Below, piece by piece: positions 8,240 to 16,664 of a stretch of DNA of 64,000 nt. The notes beneath the pieces were generated by a model. That model had not been told where the DNA came from and did not search any database. It was given only the letters and a program-made list of their open reading frames with translations. Position 1 is the first letter of the stretch, and each line of letters starts with the position of its first letter. This stretch comes from Schaedlerella arabinosiphila (GTDB lineage Bacteria > Bacillota > Clostridia > Lachnospirales > Lachnospiraceae): contig NZ_RHJS01000002.1 in the NCBI RefSeq assembly GCF_003885045.1, forward strand, positions 5,325,302 through 5,389,301, read 5' to 3'. The translations under genes and the position numbers were made by a program.

Positions 8240-9200
8240 GCGGAAAAAATTTATCATTCTTCTAATGATTGCAATGCTGGGAGGCATTGCGGCCGGAAGT
8301 CAGATGCTGGGTGAACGCCTTTATGCCCGGGTAGATGAAAATTCTGAGGACAAAACCGGGGAAAGCGAATCAGTCGGTAAGCCGGATACAGATACAGAGG
8401 GAGGTTCAGAGTCGGGAGCTGCGCAGGAGGGAGCCGCGGCAGCGGGAGAAGGCAAAGAGGGAATATCGGAACCAGGAACAGCGCCGGATGGAACGGTGAA
8501 CCCGGGAGAGACGCCGGATGGAACTCCAGGAGCGCAGACAGCGGAAAATTCAGGTATATCGGAAAACGAAACAGGAGCTGCGGAAACCGCGGGAAATGCG
8601 GAGAAATCCGGAAAAGACACTCAGAAGGCAGAAGGTGCGCTGGTGATCCTGGATGCAGGCCACGGCGGCTTTGATCCGGGCAAGATCGGGATCAACGGCG
8701 CGTTGGAGAAGGATGTCAATCTGGTGCTTTCGCAGAAAATAAAGAAACATCTGGAAGATATGGGCTATCGCGTTCTCATGACAAGAGAAAATGAGGATGC
8801 GCTTGCCGGTTCCAAAGTAGAAGACCTGAAAACAAGAGTCACGCTGATCAACGAAAACAATCCGGCCATTGCCGTGAGCATCCATCAGAACAGCTATTCC
8901 CAGGAAAATGTCCACGGTGCCCAGGTGTTTTATTATACCCACTCAAAGGGCGGGGAGCAGGCTGCAAAAATACTGCAGGAGGCCATGCTTGAGGTAGAAC
9001 CGGAGAATCACAGGCAGGCAAAGGCAAATGATACATATTACCTGCTGAAAAAGACAAAAGGAACAACCGTCATTGTGGAATGCGGATTTTTAAGCAATCA
9101 GGAGGAGGCAAACCTGCTGGTTACGGAGGATTATCAGGAAAAAATGGCTGCCGCGGTGGCAAAAGGAATACAAGAATATGTTACATCTTTCACTTTGTGA
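8238..9200 (+). CDS. N-acetylmuramoyl-L-alanine amidase (Amidase_3)
   Basis: The start is most likely TTG 8238: it follows AAAGGGG and puts a clean signal anchor (LRKKFIILLMIAMLGGIAAG) at the N-terminus, giving 320 residues. Upstream in-frame ATGs (8127, 8206) lack a ribosome site. Residues 40-135 are an acidic Glu/Gly/Ala/Thr-rich linker. The Amidase_3 domain (about 138-318) shows all zinc and catalytic residues: LDAGHGGFDPGKIG, a Glu in GALEKDVNL, the His of VSIHQNSY and the Glu of TVIVECGFLSN. It cuts the bond between N-acetylmuramic acid and L-alanine outside the cell. Translation may be limited by the hairpin that covers the ribosome site. Confidence 0.9.
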   Translation: MRKKFIILLMIAMLGGIAAGSQMLGERLYARVDENSEDKTGESESVGKPDTDTEGGSESGAAQEGAAAAGEGKEGISEPGTAPDGTVNPGETPDGTPGAQTAENSGISENETGAAETAGNAEKSGKDTQKAEGALVILDAGHGGFDPGKIGINGALEKDVNLVLSQKIKKHLEDMGYRVLMTRENEDALAGSKVEDLKTRVTLINENNPAIAVSIHQNSYSQENVHGAQVFYYTHSKGGEQAAKILQEAMLEVEPENHRQAKANDTYYLLKKTKGTTVIVECGFLSNQEEANLLVTEDYQEKMAAAVAKGIQEYVTSFTL

Positions 9201-9216
9201 CATTTGGTGGTATAAT
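9188..9216 (+). promoter_or_regulatory. Extended -10 promoter of the tsaC fusion gene
   Basis: TGGTATAAT (9208-9216) is an extended -10 element, with a poor -35 (TTTCAC) 17 nt upstream. Confidence 0.5.
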
Positions 9217-9262
9217 AAGATTCACTTAGAAGAAAAATTTTCCATTCAATGGAGTGATACCT

Positions 9263-10780
9263 GTGAAGACAATAATAAAAAAGATTGATGCGAATAAAAT
9301 AGATATGCGGTTCATCCTGGAAGCAGGGTCTATTTTGAAAAAAGGGGGCCTTGTGGCATTCCCCACAGAGACCGTATATGGATTGGGAGCAAATGCCCTG
9401 GACGAGGAAGCCGCGAAAAAGACCTATGCGGCAAAAGGCAGGCCCTCGGATAACCCTCTGATCATACACATTGCGGATGTTCAGGCGCTGGAAGAGATTG
9501 CAGTCAATATTCCGGCGGAGGTAGAGGATCTGGCAGAACATTTCTGGCCCGGGCCATTGACGCTTATATTGGAAAAAAGTCCCGTGGTTCCGTATGGAAC
9601 TACGGGGGGCCTGGATACGGTTGCGGTCCGGATGCCCAGCAATCTGGTCGCGAGGGAGCTGATCCTGGCTTCCGGCGGCTATGTGTCCGCACCCAGCGCC
9701 AATATATCAGGGCGTCCCAGCCCCACAACCGCCGAGCATGTCCGCCAGGATCTGGAAGGCAAGATTCCCATGATCCTGGACGGGGGCAGTGTAGAGATCG
9801 GCCTGGAATCCACGATCCTTGACATGACCGTAAGCCCGCCGATGATCCTCCGGCCGGGGGCCATTACGCTGGACATGCTGGAGGAGGTGATCGGGGACGT
9901 CAGTGTGGATCAGACAATCCTGGGCAATGAAAGCGACATTCCTCCGAAGGCTCCGGGCATGAAGTACCGGCATTACGCGCCGAAAGCCAAGCTGGTCATC
10001 GTAGAGGGCAATATCCGGGAGGAGACTCTGGCCATACGCCAGCTTGCCTATGAGGCGGCCAGGGAAGGAAGAAAGATCGGAATTATTGCTTCTGGTGAAA
10101 CGGTAGATTTTTACACCCATGGATTGGTGAAAAATATAGGTTCCCGGGAAAATGAAAAGACGATTGCAAAAAATCTTTACGCTATACTGAGGGAATTTGA
10201 CGAGGAAGAGGTGGACGAGATCTACAGTGAGTCGTTCAGCCGCCGGGGGATGGGAAGGGCCATTATGAACCGCCTGGAAAAAGCAGCCGGCCATCTGAGA
10301 ATTTCCGCGGCAGCGGTTGTGAAGCGGCAGCGTTTTCACAGAATTGTATTCGTCAGCCAGTCAGATACCTGCAGGGGGCCGATGGCAGCGGAGCTGCTCC
10401 GCCAAAAGGAGCTGAAGCAGGAATATGTCATTGATTCCCGCGGCATGGTGGTTCTGTTTCCCGAGCCTGCCAACCAAAAGGCAGAGGCCGTGATGAAGAG
10501 CGTGCAGCTTACATTGGAAAAGCATACTGCCCATGCATTATCAGAGACGGAGATTGGCGAGGATATCCTGATCCTGACATTTGAAAAGAAGCAGAAGGAA
10601 AAGATCATCGCAGAGTACGGCAATCCGGAAAATGTCTATACATTATACGAATTTATCGGAGAAGAAGCAGAATTTGAAAGTCCATACGGTAAGCCGCTGC
10701 AGGCATATGGCGAATGCCTGGAAAAAATATCGGAGTCAATTGAAAAGTTGACAGAAGAATTAAATTCGTTTACAGAATAG
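9263..10780 (+). CDS. TsaC/Sua5 threonylcarbamoyl-AMP synthase fused to a degenerate YwlE-like phosphatase domain
   Basis: GTG 9263 is preferred over GTG 9254 because GGAG lies 8 nt before it; the product has 505 residues. Residues 10-205 are a TsaC/Sua5 catalytic domain (GLVAFPTETVYGLGANA, KGRPSDNPLIIH, SAPSANISGRPSPTT), followed by a Sua5 C-terminal domain to about 340. Together they make threonylcarbamoyl-AMP for the t6A modification of tRNA. Residues 355-505 align with low-molecular-weight Tyr/Arg phosphatases such as Bacillus YwlE. The P-loop reads FVSQSDTCRGPMA where active enzymes have FVCTGNTCRSPMA, so the nucleophile Cys is Ser. The general-acid Asp of DPxG is also lost (ESPYGKP). 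The domain is probably not a phosphatase. Bacillus has the two as neighbours, ywlC and ywlE. Confidence 0.9.
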   Translation: MKTIIKKIDANKIDMRFILEAGSILKKGGLVAFPTETVYGLGANALDEEAAKKTYAAKGRPSDNPLIIHIADVQALEEIAVNIPAEVEDLAEHFWPGPLTLILEKSPVVPYGTTGGLDTVAVRMPSNLVARELILASGGYVSAPSANISGRPSPTTAEHVRQDLEGKIPMILDGGSVEIGLESTILDMTVSPPMILRPGAITLDMLEEVIGDVSVDQTILGNESDIPPKAPGMKYRHYAPKAKLVIVEGNIREETLAIRQLAYEAAREGRKIGIIASGETVDFYTHGLVKNIGSRENEKTIAKNLYAILREFDEEEVDEIYSESFSRRGMGRAIMNRLEKAAGHLRISAAAVVKRQRFHRIVFVSQSDTCRGPMAAELLRQKELKQEYVIDSRGMVVLFPEPANQKAEAVMKSVQLTLEKHTAHALSETEIGEDILILTFEKKQKEKIIAEYGNPENVYTLYEFIGEEAEFESPYGKPLQAYGECLEKISESIEKLTEELNSFTE

Positions 10781-10791
10781 GAGGTAGAAAA

Positions 10792-11280
10792 ATGTCTGAA
10801 AAAAGAAAGGACTATCTTTCATGGGATGAGTATTTCATGGGAGTGGCAATGCTTTCCGGAATGCGTTCCAAAGATCCCAGTACACAAGTTGGATGCTGCA
10901 TCGTCAGCCAGGAGAATAAGATCTTATCCATGGGCTACAACGGTTTCCCGACTGGCTGCTCTGATGACGAATTTCCATGGGCCAGGGAAGGAGACGATCC
11001 TTTAGAGACAAAATATGTATATTCTACCCACAGCGAGCTGAATGCGATTTTGAATTACAGCGGAGGAAGCCTTGTGGGGGCGCGGCTGTATGTCTCCCTG
11101 TTTCCCTGCAACGAGTGTGCCAAGGCGATTATACAGTGCGGAATCCGCGAAGTGATCTATGCCAATGATAAATATTCCGATACCCCCAGCGTGATCGCTT
11201 CCAAGCGAATGATGGACGCGGCCGGAGTAAAATATCACCAATACCGGAAGACAGAGCGCGAAGTTACGATCTGCCTGTAA
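10792..11280 (+). CDS. Deoxycytidylate (dCMP) deaminase
   Basis: This 162-residue zinc enzyme has the cytidine deaminase fold with HSELNAIL (zinc His and catalytic Glu) and PCNECAKAI (two zinc Cys). The N-terminal WDEYFMGVAMLSGMRSKDPSTQVG is typical of dCMP deaminases (ComEB type). It converts dCMP to dUMP, the precursor for thymidylate. It follows the TsaC fusion by 11 nt with AGGAGGTAGAAAA before the ATG, so the two are one operon. Confidence 0.9.
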   Translation: MSEKRKDYLSWDEYFMGVAMLSGMRSKDPSTQVGCCIVSQENKILSMGYNGFPTGCSDDEFPWAREGDDPLETKYVYSTHSELNAILNYSGGSLVGARLYVSLFPCNECAKAIIQCGIREVIYANDKYSDTPSVIASKRMMDAAGVKYHQYRKTEREVTICL

Positions 11281-11421
11281 AGGGAAAGGGACTGAAGACG
11301 GCAACATATCCTCCGGGACTTAAGCCGTCAGTATGACCTGCCCCGGAGAAAACAAATGGAATATATTCATAAAAAAGATACCGGTCGAATAGAATGTACC
11401 ATACGGACGGAGGGATGAAGT

Positions 11422-11631
11422 ATGGAGCAGAAGCCGGTATCTTTTTTAGTAAAATTTATTATGCGCGCGATTTTAGGAATGGGATTGATCTTTTTCATCA
11501 ACCAGTATATCATTCCCCAGGAGACCGCATGGAAGGTAGGGCTGAACGCTGTTTCCTTTTTGACAAGTGGAACCCTTGGTATTCCTGGGGTCTGCCTGCT
11601 TTACGGCATTTTGATCTATCAAAATTTGTGA
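11422..11631 (+). CDS. BofA-family pro-sigma-K processing inhibitor
   Basis: The 69-residue protein has two hydrophobic segments (residues 7-27 and 39-66) and the BofA pattern NAVSFLTSGTLGIPGVCLLYGI near the end. In Bacillus BofA sits in the outer forespore membrane and inhibits the SpoIVFB protease that activates sigma-K. In Lachnospiraceae the family is widespread, and its target is not established here. GACGGAGGGATGAAGT precedes the ATG. It lies just upstream of the Tad pilus promoter but in a separate transcript as far as can be seen. Confidence 0.85.
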   Translation: MEQKPVSFLVKFIMRAILGMGLIFFINQYIIPQETAWKVGLNAVSFLTSGTLGIPGVCLLYGILIYQNL

Positions 11632-11994
11632 ATGTTGCACAAAATTCTGCAAATTTGAAATTTGCTATGGACATTCTGGATAAGTGTGTTTATAATACAA
11701 CCTACGCAGCAGAGTTCATGTCTGCTGTAATATCCTGCATCAATTCTGGATGGGGATATATCTGTAGATTGGGTAGTCTAAATTCTCAATCATCAAGTTT
11801 TTCACGCTGCATATTCGCAGCAAAGTTTTCAAACCGTGGGACAACACGATTAGAAAGCAAATATTTTTTACTGCCATGAGCAGTGCCGTATACCCTTTTG
11901 GCACATAACAGTGTGATTTTTACAGATGTGCTTCCGTATGTACGGGCCAGGGATCAGGTGTCGCTTATATGGCATTCGAAAAAGGAGGGATACG
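11632..11994 (+). other. Gap with Tad operon promoter and long leader
   Basis: The gap of 363 bp holds a promoter (11668-11696) and then almost 300 nt of leader before tadZ. Local hairpins are visible (for example GCAGCAGA with TCTGCTG near 11708-11729, GCTGC/GCAGC near 11804-11821, TGCC/GGCA near 11885-11905). No known riboswitch class was recognised. The minus strand of 11640-11880 reads like a decayed coding frame broken by three stops (for example SNRVVPRFENFAANMQREKL), whose family I cannot name. Confidence 0.4.
11668..11696 (+). promoter_or_regulatory. Sigma-A promoter of the Tad operon
   Basis: TGGACA (11668-11673), a 17-nt spacer and perfect TATAAT (11691-11696). It implies a leader of about 290 nt before tadZ. 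Confidence 0.65.
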
Positions 11995-13275
11995 TTGTAT
12001 GAAGGAAACCTTGTAATTTGTGACCAGGAACAGCAATATTCGAGAAATCTCCTGCAAATGTTTGCACGTAACAGAGAGACCGATATCCAGATGTACCTTT
12101 TCCACACCATAGAAGAAGTGGAAAAGTTCGCGGAACAGAAGCCGGTGCACACTCTGCTGATCGGCAAAGAATATCCGCCTGAGCAGAGAGCGCAGATCCC
12201 GGCTACAGAGAAGTTTGTACTGGTCAAGAGCAGACAGGATCAACTGGAAGAAAATGAAGCCGGCATTTATCGGTATCAATCGGCAGAAGATATCTGGTCT
12301 CAGATGTGCTATGAACCGACGGTGCCGCAGCCCGGAAAACTGGCGAAGCCGCAGAGCGAACGTTTCACGTCGTCGCAGCCCGGAAAACTGACGAAGCCGC
12401 AGAGCGAACGTCTCACGCCGTCACAGAACAGAATGGTACGGCCACCGGAGGATTCGAACACAGGTATACGGAGGAAACGGCCGCAGAAACCAGGAGCAGA
12501 TGAGTGCCGGGAAACTCTAAAAAACTCGGCAGCACGTGATCAAAGGCAGAGACAGCAGGAGTTCAGACCAGAGGAAAGGAGACGGGGCTCGCGAAAAGCG
12601 AACCCAGAAGAAAGAAAAGAAGCGCCGTATATTTCGGAAACGGATGAAATTCCGGATCGGAGATCGGAACCGAAAGCAGACGGAAGAGGACAGAAGACAT
12701 CAGCCAGATACCGCACGAACACAAGGGGAGAGCTGATCGGAGTATATTCACCGGTTCATCGGATCGGAAAGACCAGATTCGCAATGGAACTGGGCAGGGA
12801 AATGGCCAAAAAAGAACCGGTTTTATATCTCAACATGGAAGAATACGCCGGAGGCAGCTATTATTTTCCGGATCAGACGGGCCAGACACTGGCAGATCTG
12901 CTCTACTATTCGAGACAGGAAAAAGGCAATCTGGGGCTGCGCATCAGCACAATGGCAGGGCAGGATGAGGCGCTGGACTATATTCTCCCGATCCCCTGCG
13001 TGCAGGACTTGCAGGGTGTATCCGGGGAAGAATGGCTGAGGTTGTTTGAGCAGATCCGGGAGAACTGCATTTATCAGAAAGTGATTCTGGATCTGGGAGA
13101 CAGTGTAAACGGATTGTTTCAGATACTGGAGGAATGCCACACTGTGTATACGCCCTACATTGAGGACGAGGTGGCCCGCGCAAAGCTTAACCAGTATGCG
13201 GAAAACCTCAGAAGGACGGGCAGAGAAAAGGTGCTGGAAAAAACCATACAGAAAAAATTGAAGCAGAGATATTAA
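11995..13275 (+). CDS. tadZ: TadZ/CpaE-like pilus localisation ATPase
   Basis: TTG 11995 follows AAAGGAGGG and gives 426 residues; the frame stays open upstream without a ribosome site. Residues 1-110 resemble the receiver-like N-terminal domain of TadZ (NLVICDQEQQYSRNLLQMF). Residues 115-245 are a charged low-complexity linker containing a 16-residue tandem duplication (QPGKLAKPQSERFTSS and a close copy). The C-terminal MinD/ParA-like domain (about 245-420) has the deviant Walker A SPVHRIGKTRFA. TadZ marks the pole or site where the Tad pilus machine assembles. It heads the operon and lies 17 nt from tadA. Confidence 0.82.
   Translation: MYEGNLVICDQEQQYSRNLLQMFARNRETDIQMYLFHTIEEVEKFAEQKPVHTLLIGKEYPPEQRAQIPATEKFVLVKSRQDQLEENEAGIYRYQSAEDIWSQMCYEPTVPQPGKLAKPQSERFTSSQPGKLTKPQSERLTPSQNRMVRPPEDSNTGIRRKRPQKPGADECRETLKNSAARDQRQRQQEFRPEERRRGSRKANPEERKEAPYISETDEIPDRRSEPKADGRGQKTSARYRTNTRGELIGVYSPVHRIGKTRFAMELGREMAKKEPVLYLNMEEYAGGSYYFPDQTGQTLADLLYYSRQEKGNLGLRISTMAGQDEALDYILPIPCVQDLQGVSGEEWLRLFEQIRENCIYQKVILDLGDSVNGLFQILEECHTVYTPYIEDEVARAKLNQYAENLRRTGREKVLEKTIQKKLKQRY
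12328..12423 (+). repeat. 48-bp tandem duplication within tadZ
   Basis: Two adjacent 48-nt units (12328-12375 and 12376-12423) differ at only a few bases and encode consecutive 16-residue repeats in the linker. Confidence 0.8.
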
Positions 13276-13292
13276 AGCAGAGATAGGAGGGA

Positions 13293-14519
13293 ATGTCCAA
13301 TGGCAGGAAAATGAAAGCAGAACAGCTATATGAGATCGTAATGGACAAGATGGATCTGACCAGAGATATTGGGGACGAGGAATTGATGGAACTGATTCAC
13401 CAGGTCATACGCGAAGCGGCAGAAGAGGAATACATGCCGCTTAAGGAACAGATCCGTTTAAGCAGGCAGTTATTCCACTCGTTCCGTAAACTGGATGTAC
13501 TGCAGGAATTGGTGGAGGACGAAACCATCACAGAGATCATGATCAACGGAACAGATGAAATCTTTTTGGAACGGGAGGGGCGCATCATTCAGTCGGACAG
13601 AAAATTCATGTCAATCGAAAAACTGGAAGATGTGATCCAGCAGATCGTAGCCGGGACAAACCGTTATGTAAATGAATTGTCGCCCATTGTGGACGCCAGG
13701 CTGGAGGACGGATCGAGAGTAAACGTAGTACTCAAGCCTGTAGCGCTGAACGGGCCGATTATGACCATCCGTAAATTCCCGAAGGATACGGTTACAATGG
13801 ATCAGCTTATTTCCTGGGGAAGCGTCACGGAAGAGGTGGTAGAGTTTGTGAAAATGATCGTAAAAGCAAAGTATAACATTTTTGTCAGCGGCGGTACGGG
13901 CTCCGGAAAAACTACGTTTCTCAATGCCATGTCCGATTACATCCCCAAGGATGAAAGGATAATCACCATCGAAGACAACGCGGAGCTGCAGATCAGAGGG
14001 GTGCCGAACCTGGTTCGTCTGGAAGCGCGCAACGCCAACCTGGAAGGGGAAGGCGCAGTGACCATCCGGGATCTCATCAAGTCGGCCCTGCGAATGCGCC
14101 CGGACCGGATTATCGTCGGAGAAGTACGCGGCGATGAGACCGTCGATATGATCTCGTCAGCCATGCTCAACGGCCACAGCGGTTCCATGTCTACCGGGCA
14201 TTCAAACAACCCGGCGGATATGTTGCACCGTATAGAAACCATGATGATGATGGGGATTGATCTGCCGCTTGTGGCAATCCAGCGGCAGGTTGCCTCCGCA
14301 ATTGATATCATCATCCATCTGGGGCGGCTTCGGGATAAGACGAGAAAACTGCTGGCGATCGTGGAAGTACTGGGATTTGAAGAAGGGAAGATACAGATGC
14401 AGACACTTTATGAGTTTAGAGAGGAGGGATGCAAGAATGAAAAAGTACAAGGAGCAATTGTGAAGGTGGAAGAACTGGTTCATCGGGACAAGCTGCTGGC
14501 AGCAGGATATCCGGCGTAA
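13293..14519 (+). CDS. tadA: TadA/CpaF pilus assembly ATPase
   Basis: This 408-residue hexameric secretion ATPase powers Flp pilus extension (and probably retraction) at the inner face of the membrane. It has the N-terminal domain with ETITEIMINGTDEIFLERE, Walker A SGGTGSGKTTFLNAMS, an Asp box (IITIEDNAELQI), Walker B MRPDRIIVGEVRG and the His box GHSGSMSTGHSNN. ATG 13293 is only 2 nt after AGGAGGG; ATG 13311 is a possible alternative. The length is usual for CpaF proteins. Its 3' end overlaps a short ATG frame that belongs to the tadB puzzle. Confidence 0.92.
   Translation: MSNGRKMKAEQLYEIVMDKMDLTRDIGDEELMELIHQVIREAAEEEYMPLKEQIRLSRQLFHSFRKLDVLQELVEDETITEIMINGTDEIFLEREGRIIQSDRKFMSIEKLEDVIQQIVAGTNRYVNELSPIVDARLEDGSRVNVVLKPVALNGPIMTIRKFPKDTVTMDQLISWGSVTEEVVEFVKMIVKAKYNIFVSGGTGSGKTTFLNAMSDYIPKDERIITIEDNAELQIRGVPNLVRLEARNANLEGEGAVTIRDLIKSALRMRPDRIIVGEVRGDETVDMISSAMLNGHSGSMSTGHSNNPADMLHRIETMMMMGIDLPLVAIQRQVASAIDIIIHLGRLRDKTRKLLAIVEVLGFEEGKIQMQTLYEFREEGCKNEKVQGAIVKVEELVHRDKLLAAGYPA
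14437..14463 (+). CDS. Eight-codon frame with strong ribosome site inside the tadA end
   Basis: GAGGAGGG sits 8 nt before ATG 14437, which reads MKKYKEQL and stops at TGA 14461. The same frame then stays open through RWKNWFIG... into tadB. It is either a coupling or leader peptide, or the true tadB start broken by a nonsense change. Confidence 0.4.
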   Translation: MKKYKEQL

Positions 14520-14538
14520 AGAATATGCAGCCGCGGTT

Positions 14539-15225
14539 TTGAAGGCCGTTCTGCTGGATGCGATGCTGGCGTACCTGTTTTATAATACCTGGGCAGCGGC
14601 AATCGTGTTGATTCCGGTAGGGATTTTTTACCTGCACCAGTGGCGGGAAGATTACTGCCGCAAAAAAGAGCAGGAATTTAGAGAGCAGTTTCAAAACGGA
14701 ATGCAGATTTTGGCGTCAGCCTTAAAAGCCGGATATTCTGTAGAGAATGCGGTCAGGGAAACGGAAAAGGACCTGCGTCCGCTTTATCCGAAAGACAGCC
14801 GGATCAGAAGGGAATTTATCCGAATGATCCATGAACTGGACATGAATCTGACTGCGGAGCAGGTGCTCAAAGACATGGCAGGGCGTATTCAGCAGGAGGA
14901 TGTGGACAACTTTGTGACTGTATTTGCAACGGCAAAGCGCACAGGCGGAGACAGCATTTCCATTCTGAAAAATACGGTGCAGATGATTGGAGAAAAGATT
15001 GAGGTAGAGCGGGAGATCCAGACTCTGCTTGCGGCAAAAAAGCTGGAATTTAACGTTATGTGCATCATTCCGCTGGGGATGGTCCTGTACATGAGAATGG
15101 CATTTCCCGAATTTCTATCAGTATTGTATGGAAGCCTTGTAGGAGTGATCATGATGAGCGTCTGCCTGGGAGTGTATGCATTTGCCTGGAGGCTGGGCAC
15201 AAAAATGGTACAGATTGAAGTATAA
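14539..15225 (+). CDS. tadB: TadB-like pilus inner-membrane platform protein
   Basis: The product (228 residues from TTG 14539) is a T2SSF-domain protein: an N-terminal membrane pair (about 5-34), the cytoplasmic GspF-like helix bundle (GMQILASALKAGYSVENAV, FVTVFATAKRTGGD) and two C-terminal membrane segments (about 170-190 and 195-220). TadB and TadC form the membrane platform on which TadA acts. The start is uncertain. No ribosome site precedes TTG 14539, while the same frame upstream is open back to a TGA at 14461, preceded by a well-placed ATG 14437. A truncated or reinitiated N-terminus is therefore possible. Confidence 0.82.
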   Translation: MKAVLLDAMLAYLFYNTWAAAIVLIPVGIFYLHQWREDYCRKKEQEFREQFQNGMQILASALKAGYSVENAVRETEKDLRPLYPKDSRIRREFIRMIHELDMNLTAEQVLKDMAGRIQQEDVDNFVTVFATAKRTGGDSISILKNTVQMIGEKIEVEREIQTLLAAKKLEFNVMCIIPLGMVLYMRMAFPEFLSVLYGSLVGVIMMSVCLGVYAFAWRLGTKMVQIEV

Positions 15226-15254
15226 AAAGACAGACGGATAAAAAGGCAGAAGAA

Positions 15255-16541
15255 ATGAATCGGAGAAGAAGAAAAGAAACAAAAAAGCAGGGAATCCTGT
15301 CCCGGGCAGAAGAAAAATGGAATCCATTATATGTGAAAATGGGACTTGTGTTTCTTGCAGTCAGCGCGGCGGCATTGCTGGTATTCTGGATGGACAATAC
15401 ACAGCCGTTTCCCCAGGATGAAAACGGGAGCAGCGTGGTAAGTCGGAACAGCCAGGGCCAGGGCGAGCGGGAAGAAAAGCTGAAGGTTCAGATCGGCGAT
15501 ACGGAAGAAATGATGACCGTAACGGTCGGGGAGCAGGAGTATACCCAGGAGCAGTTGGACAAGGTTTTTCGGGAAGCAGGCGAACAACTGGAAAAGCTTG
15601 TGCTCGGAGAAAATGAAAGCCTGGATGAAGTACGGAGCAGCCTCAATCTGGTCAGTTCCATCCCGGATACGGGAATCAGCGTGTCCTGGGAGGTGGATGA
15701 GCATGAAACGATGAACCTGCAGGGAGAATTGAAGACGGAGAACCTGACAGATGAAGGAACACTGGTAAAGCTGACGGCAGTATTGAGCTACAAGGAGGAG
15801 ACGGCAGAGACTGCATTTTTCGCAAGGCTCTATCCGCCCAGACTGAATCAGACGGAAAAGCTGTTAAAGAGGCTGGATGAGGAGATCGGTCGAATGGACG
15901 AGGAGACGAAGGAGGACGAGTATCTTTCGCTTCCGTCAAACGTGGACGGTATTCCGGTTATCTGGAAATACGGAAGAAACTTCCGGGCGCTCGGGCTTAT
16001 GCTGATGGGTGCGGCCGCGGCATTATTTCTCTATGCAGCGGAGCTGGAAAAGCAGAAGAACAGGAAAAAGGAGCGGGAGGTACAGATGGCTCTGGACTAT
16101 CCGCAGATGGTCAGCAAGCTGACACTCTACCTGGGCGCCGGCATGACGGTAAGAAAGGCATGGTATCGAATTGCAGAAGATTATGAGCTTCAGAAGGAAG
16201 AAAAAGGAAAAAGAGAGGTGTATGAAGAAATGCTCTATACCATGCATGAAATCCAGGGCGGCGGCTCGGAAGGTGAATGCTATGAAAAATTTGGTGAAAG
16301 GTGCGCGCTTCCGGCATACAAGAAGTTCGGCGCCATGCTTTCCCAAAATCTGAAAAAGGGAACAAAGGGACTGGCGCCTTTGCTGAAACAGGAGGCTGAT
16401 AATGCATTTGAAGAACGGAAAAGCCTTGCAAAGCGCCTGGGAGAAGAAGCGGGAACGAGGATGCTGCTTCCCATGTTTTTGATGCTGGCAGTTGTACTTG
16501 TGATCATCGTAGTTCCGGCCTTCTTCTCTATCCAGATATGA
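15255..16541 (+). CDS. tadC: TadC-like pilus platform protein with extracytoplasmic insert
   Basis: The 428-residue protein has a first membrane segment (about 30-50), an extracytoplasmic domain of about 190 residues rich in Glu/Thr, a second membrane segment (about 243-262) and a C-terminal T2SSF domain (YPQMVSKLTLYLGAGMTVRKAW) ending in a membrane helix (MLLPMFLMLAVVLVIIVVPAF). The T2SSF half is the classic TadC partner of TadB. The extra domain outside the membrane is common in Firmicute versions but has no known job. It lies 29 nt after tadB in the same operon. Confidence 0.82.
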   Translation: MNRRRRKETKKQGILSRAEEKWNPLYVKMGLVFLAVSAAALLVFWMDNTQPFPQDENGSSVVSRNSQGQGEREEKLKVQIGDTEEMMTVTVGEQEYTQEQLDKVFREAGEQLEKLVLGENESLDEVRSSLNLVSSIPDTGISVSWEVDEHETMNLQGELKTENLTDEGTLVKLTAVLSYKEETAETAFFARLYPPRLNQTEKLLKRLDEEIGRMDEETKEDEYLSLPSNVDGIPVIWKYGRNFRALGLMLMGAAAALFLYAAELEKQKNRKKEREVQMALDYPQMVSKLTLYLGAGMTVRKAWYRIAEDYELQKEEKGKREVYEEMLYTMHEIQGGGSEGECYEKFGERCALPAYKKFGAMLSQNLKKGTKGLAPLLKQEADNAFEERKSLAKRLGEEAGTRMLLPMFLMLAVVLVIIVVPAFFSIQI

Positions 16542-16664
16542 CACGCGAAGATGCCTGCAGGGGCAAATCATCCGAATTTGGCTAAAATTAAGCAGGATGC
16601 GGAAAGCCCCGCATTGAAATTCTGTTTTGCAGGCGGCAGGAAAACAACCGAAAAGGAGAATAGG

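Noticed and set aside
11700..11990. c-di-GMP (GEMM) riboswitch upstream of tadZ
   Set aside because: Short resemblances (AAACC, GGGAC, CAAAG) are present but not in the order and spacing of the aptamer.
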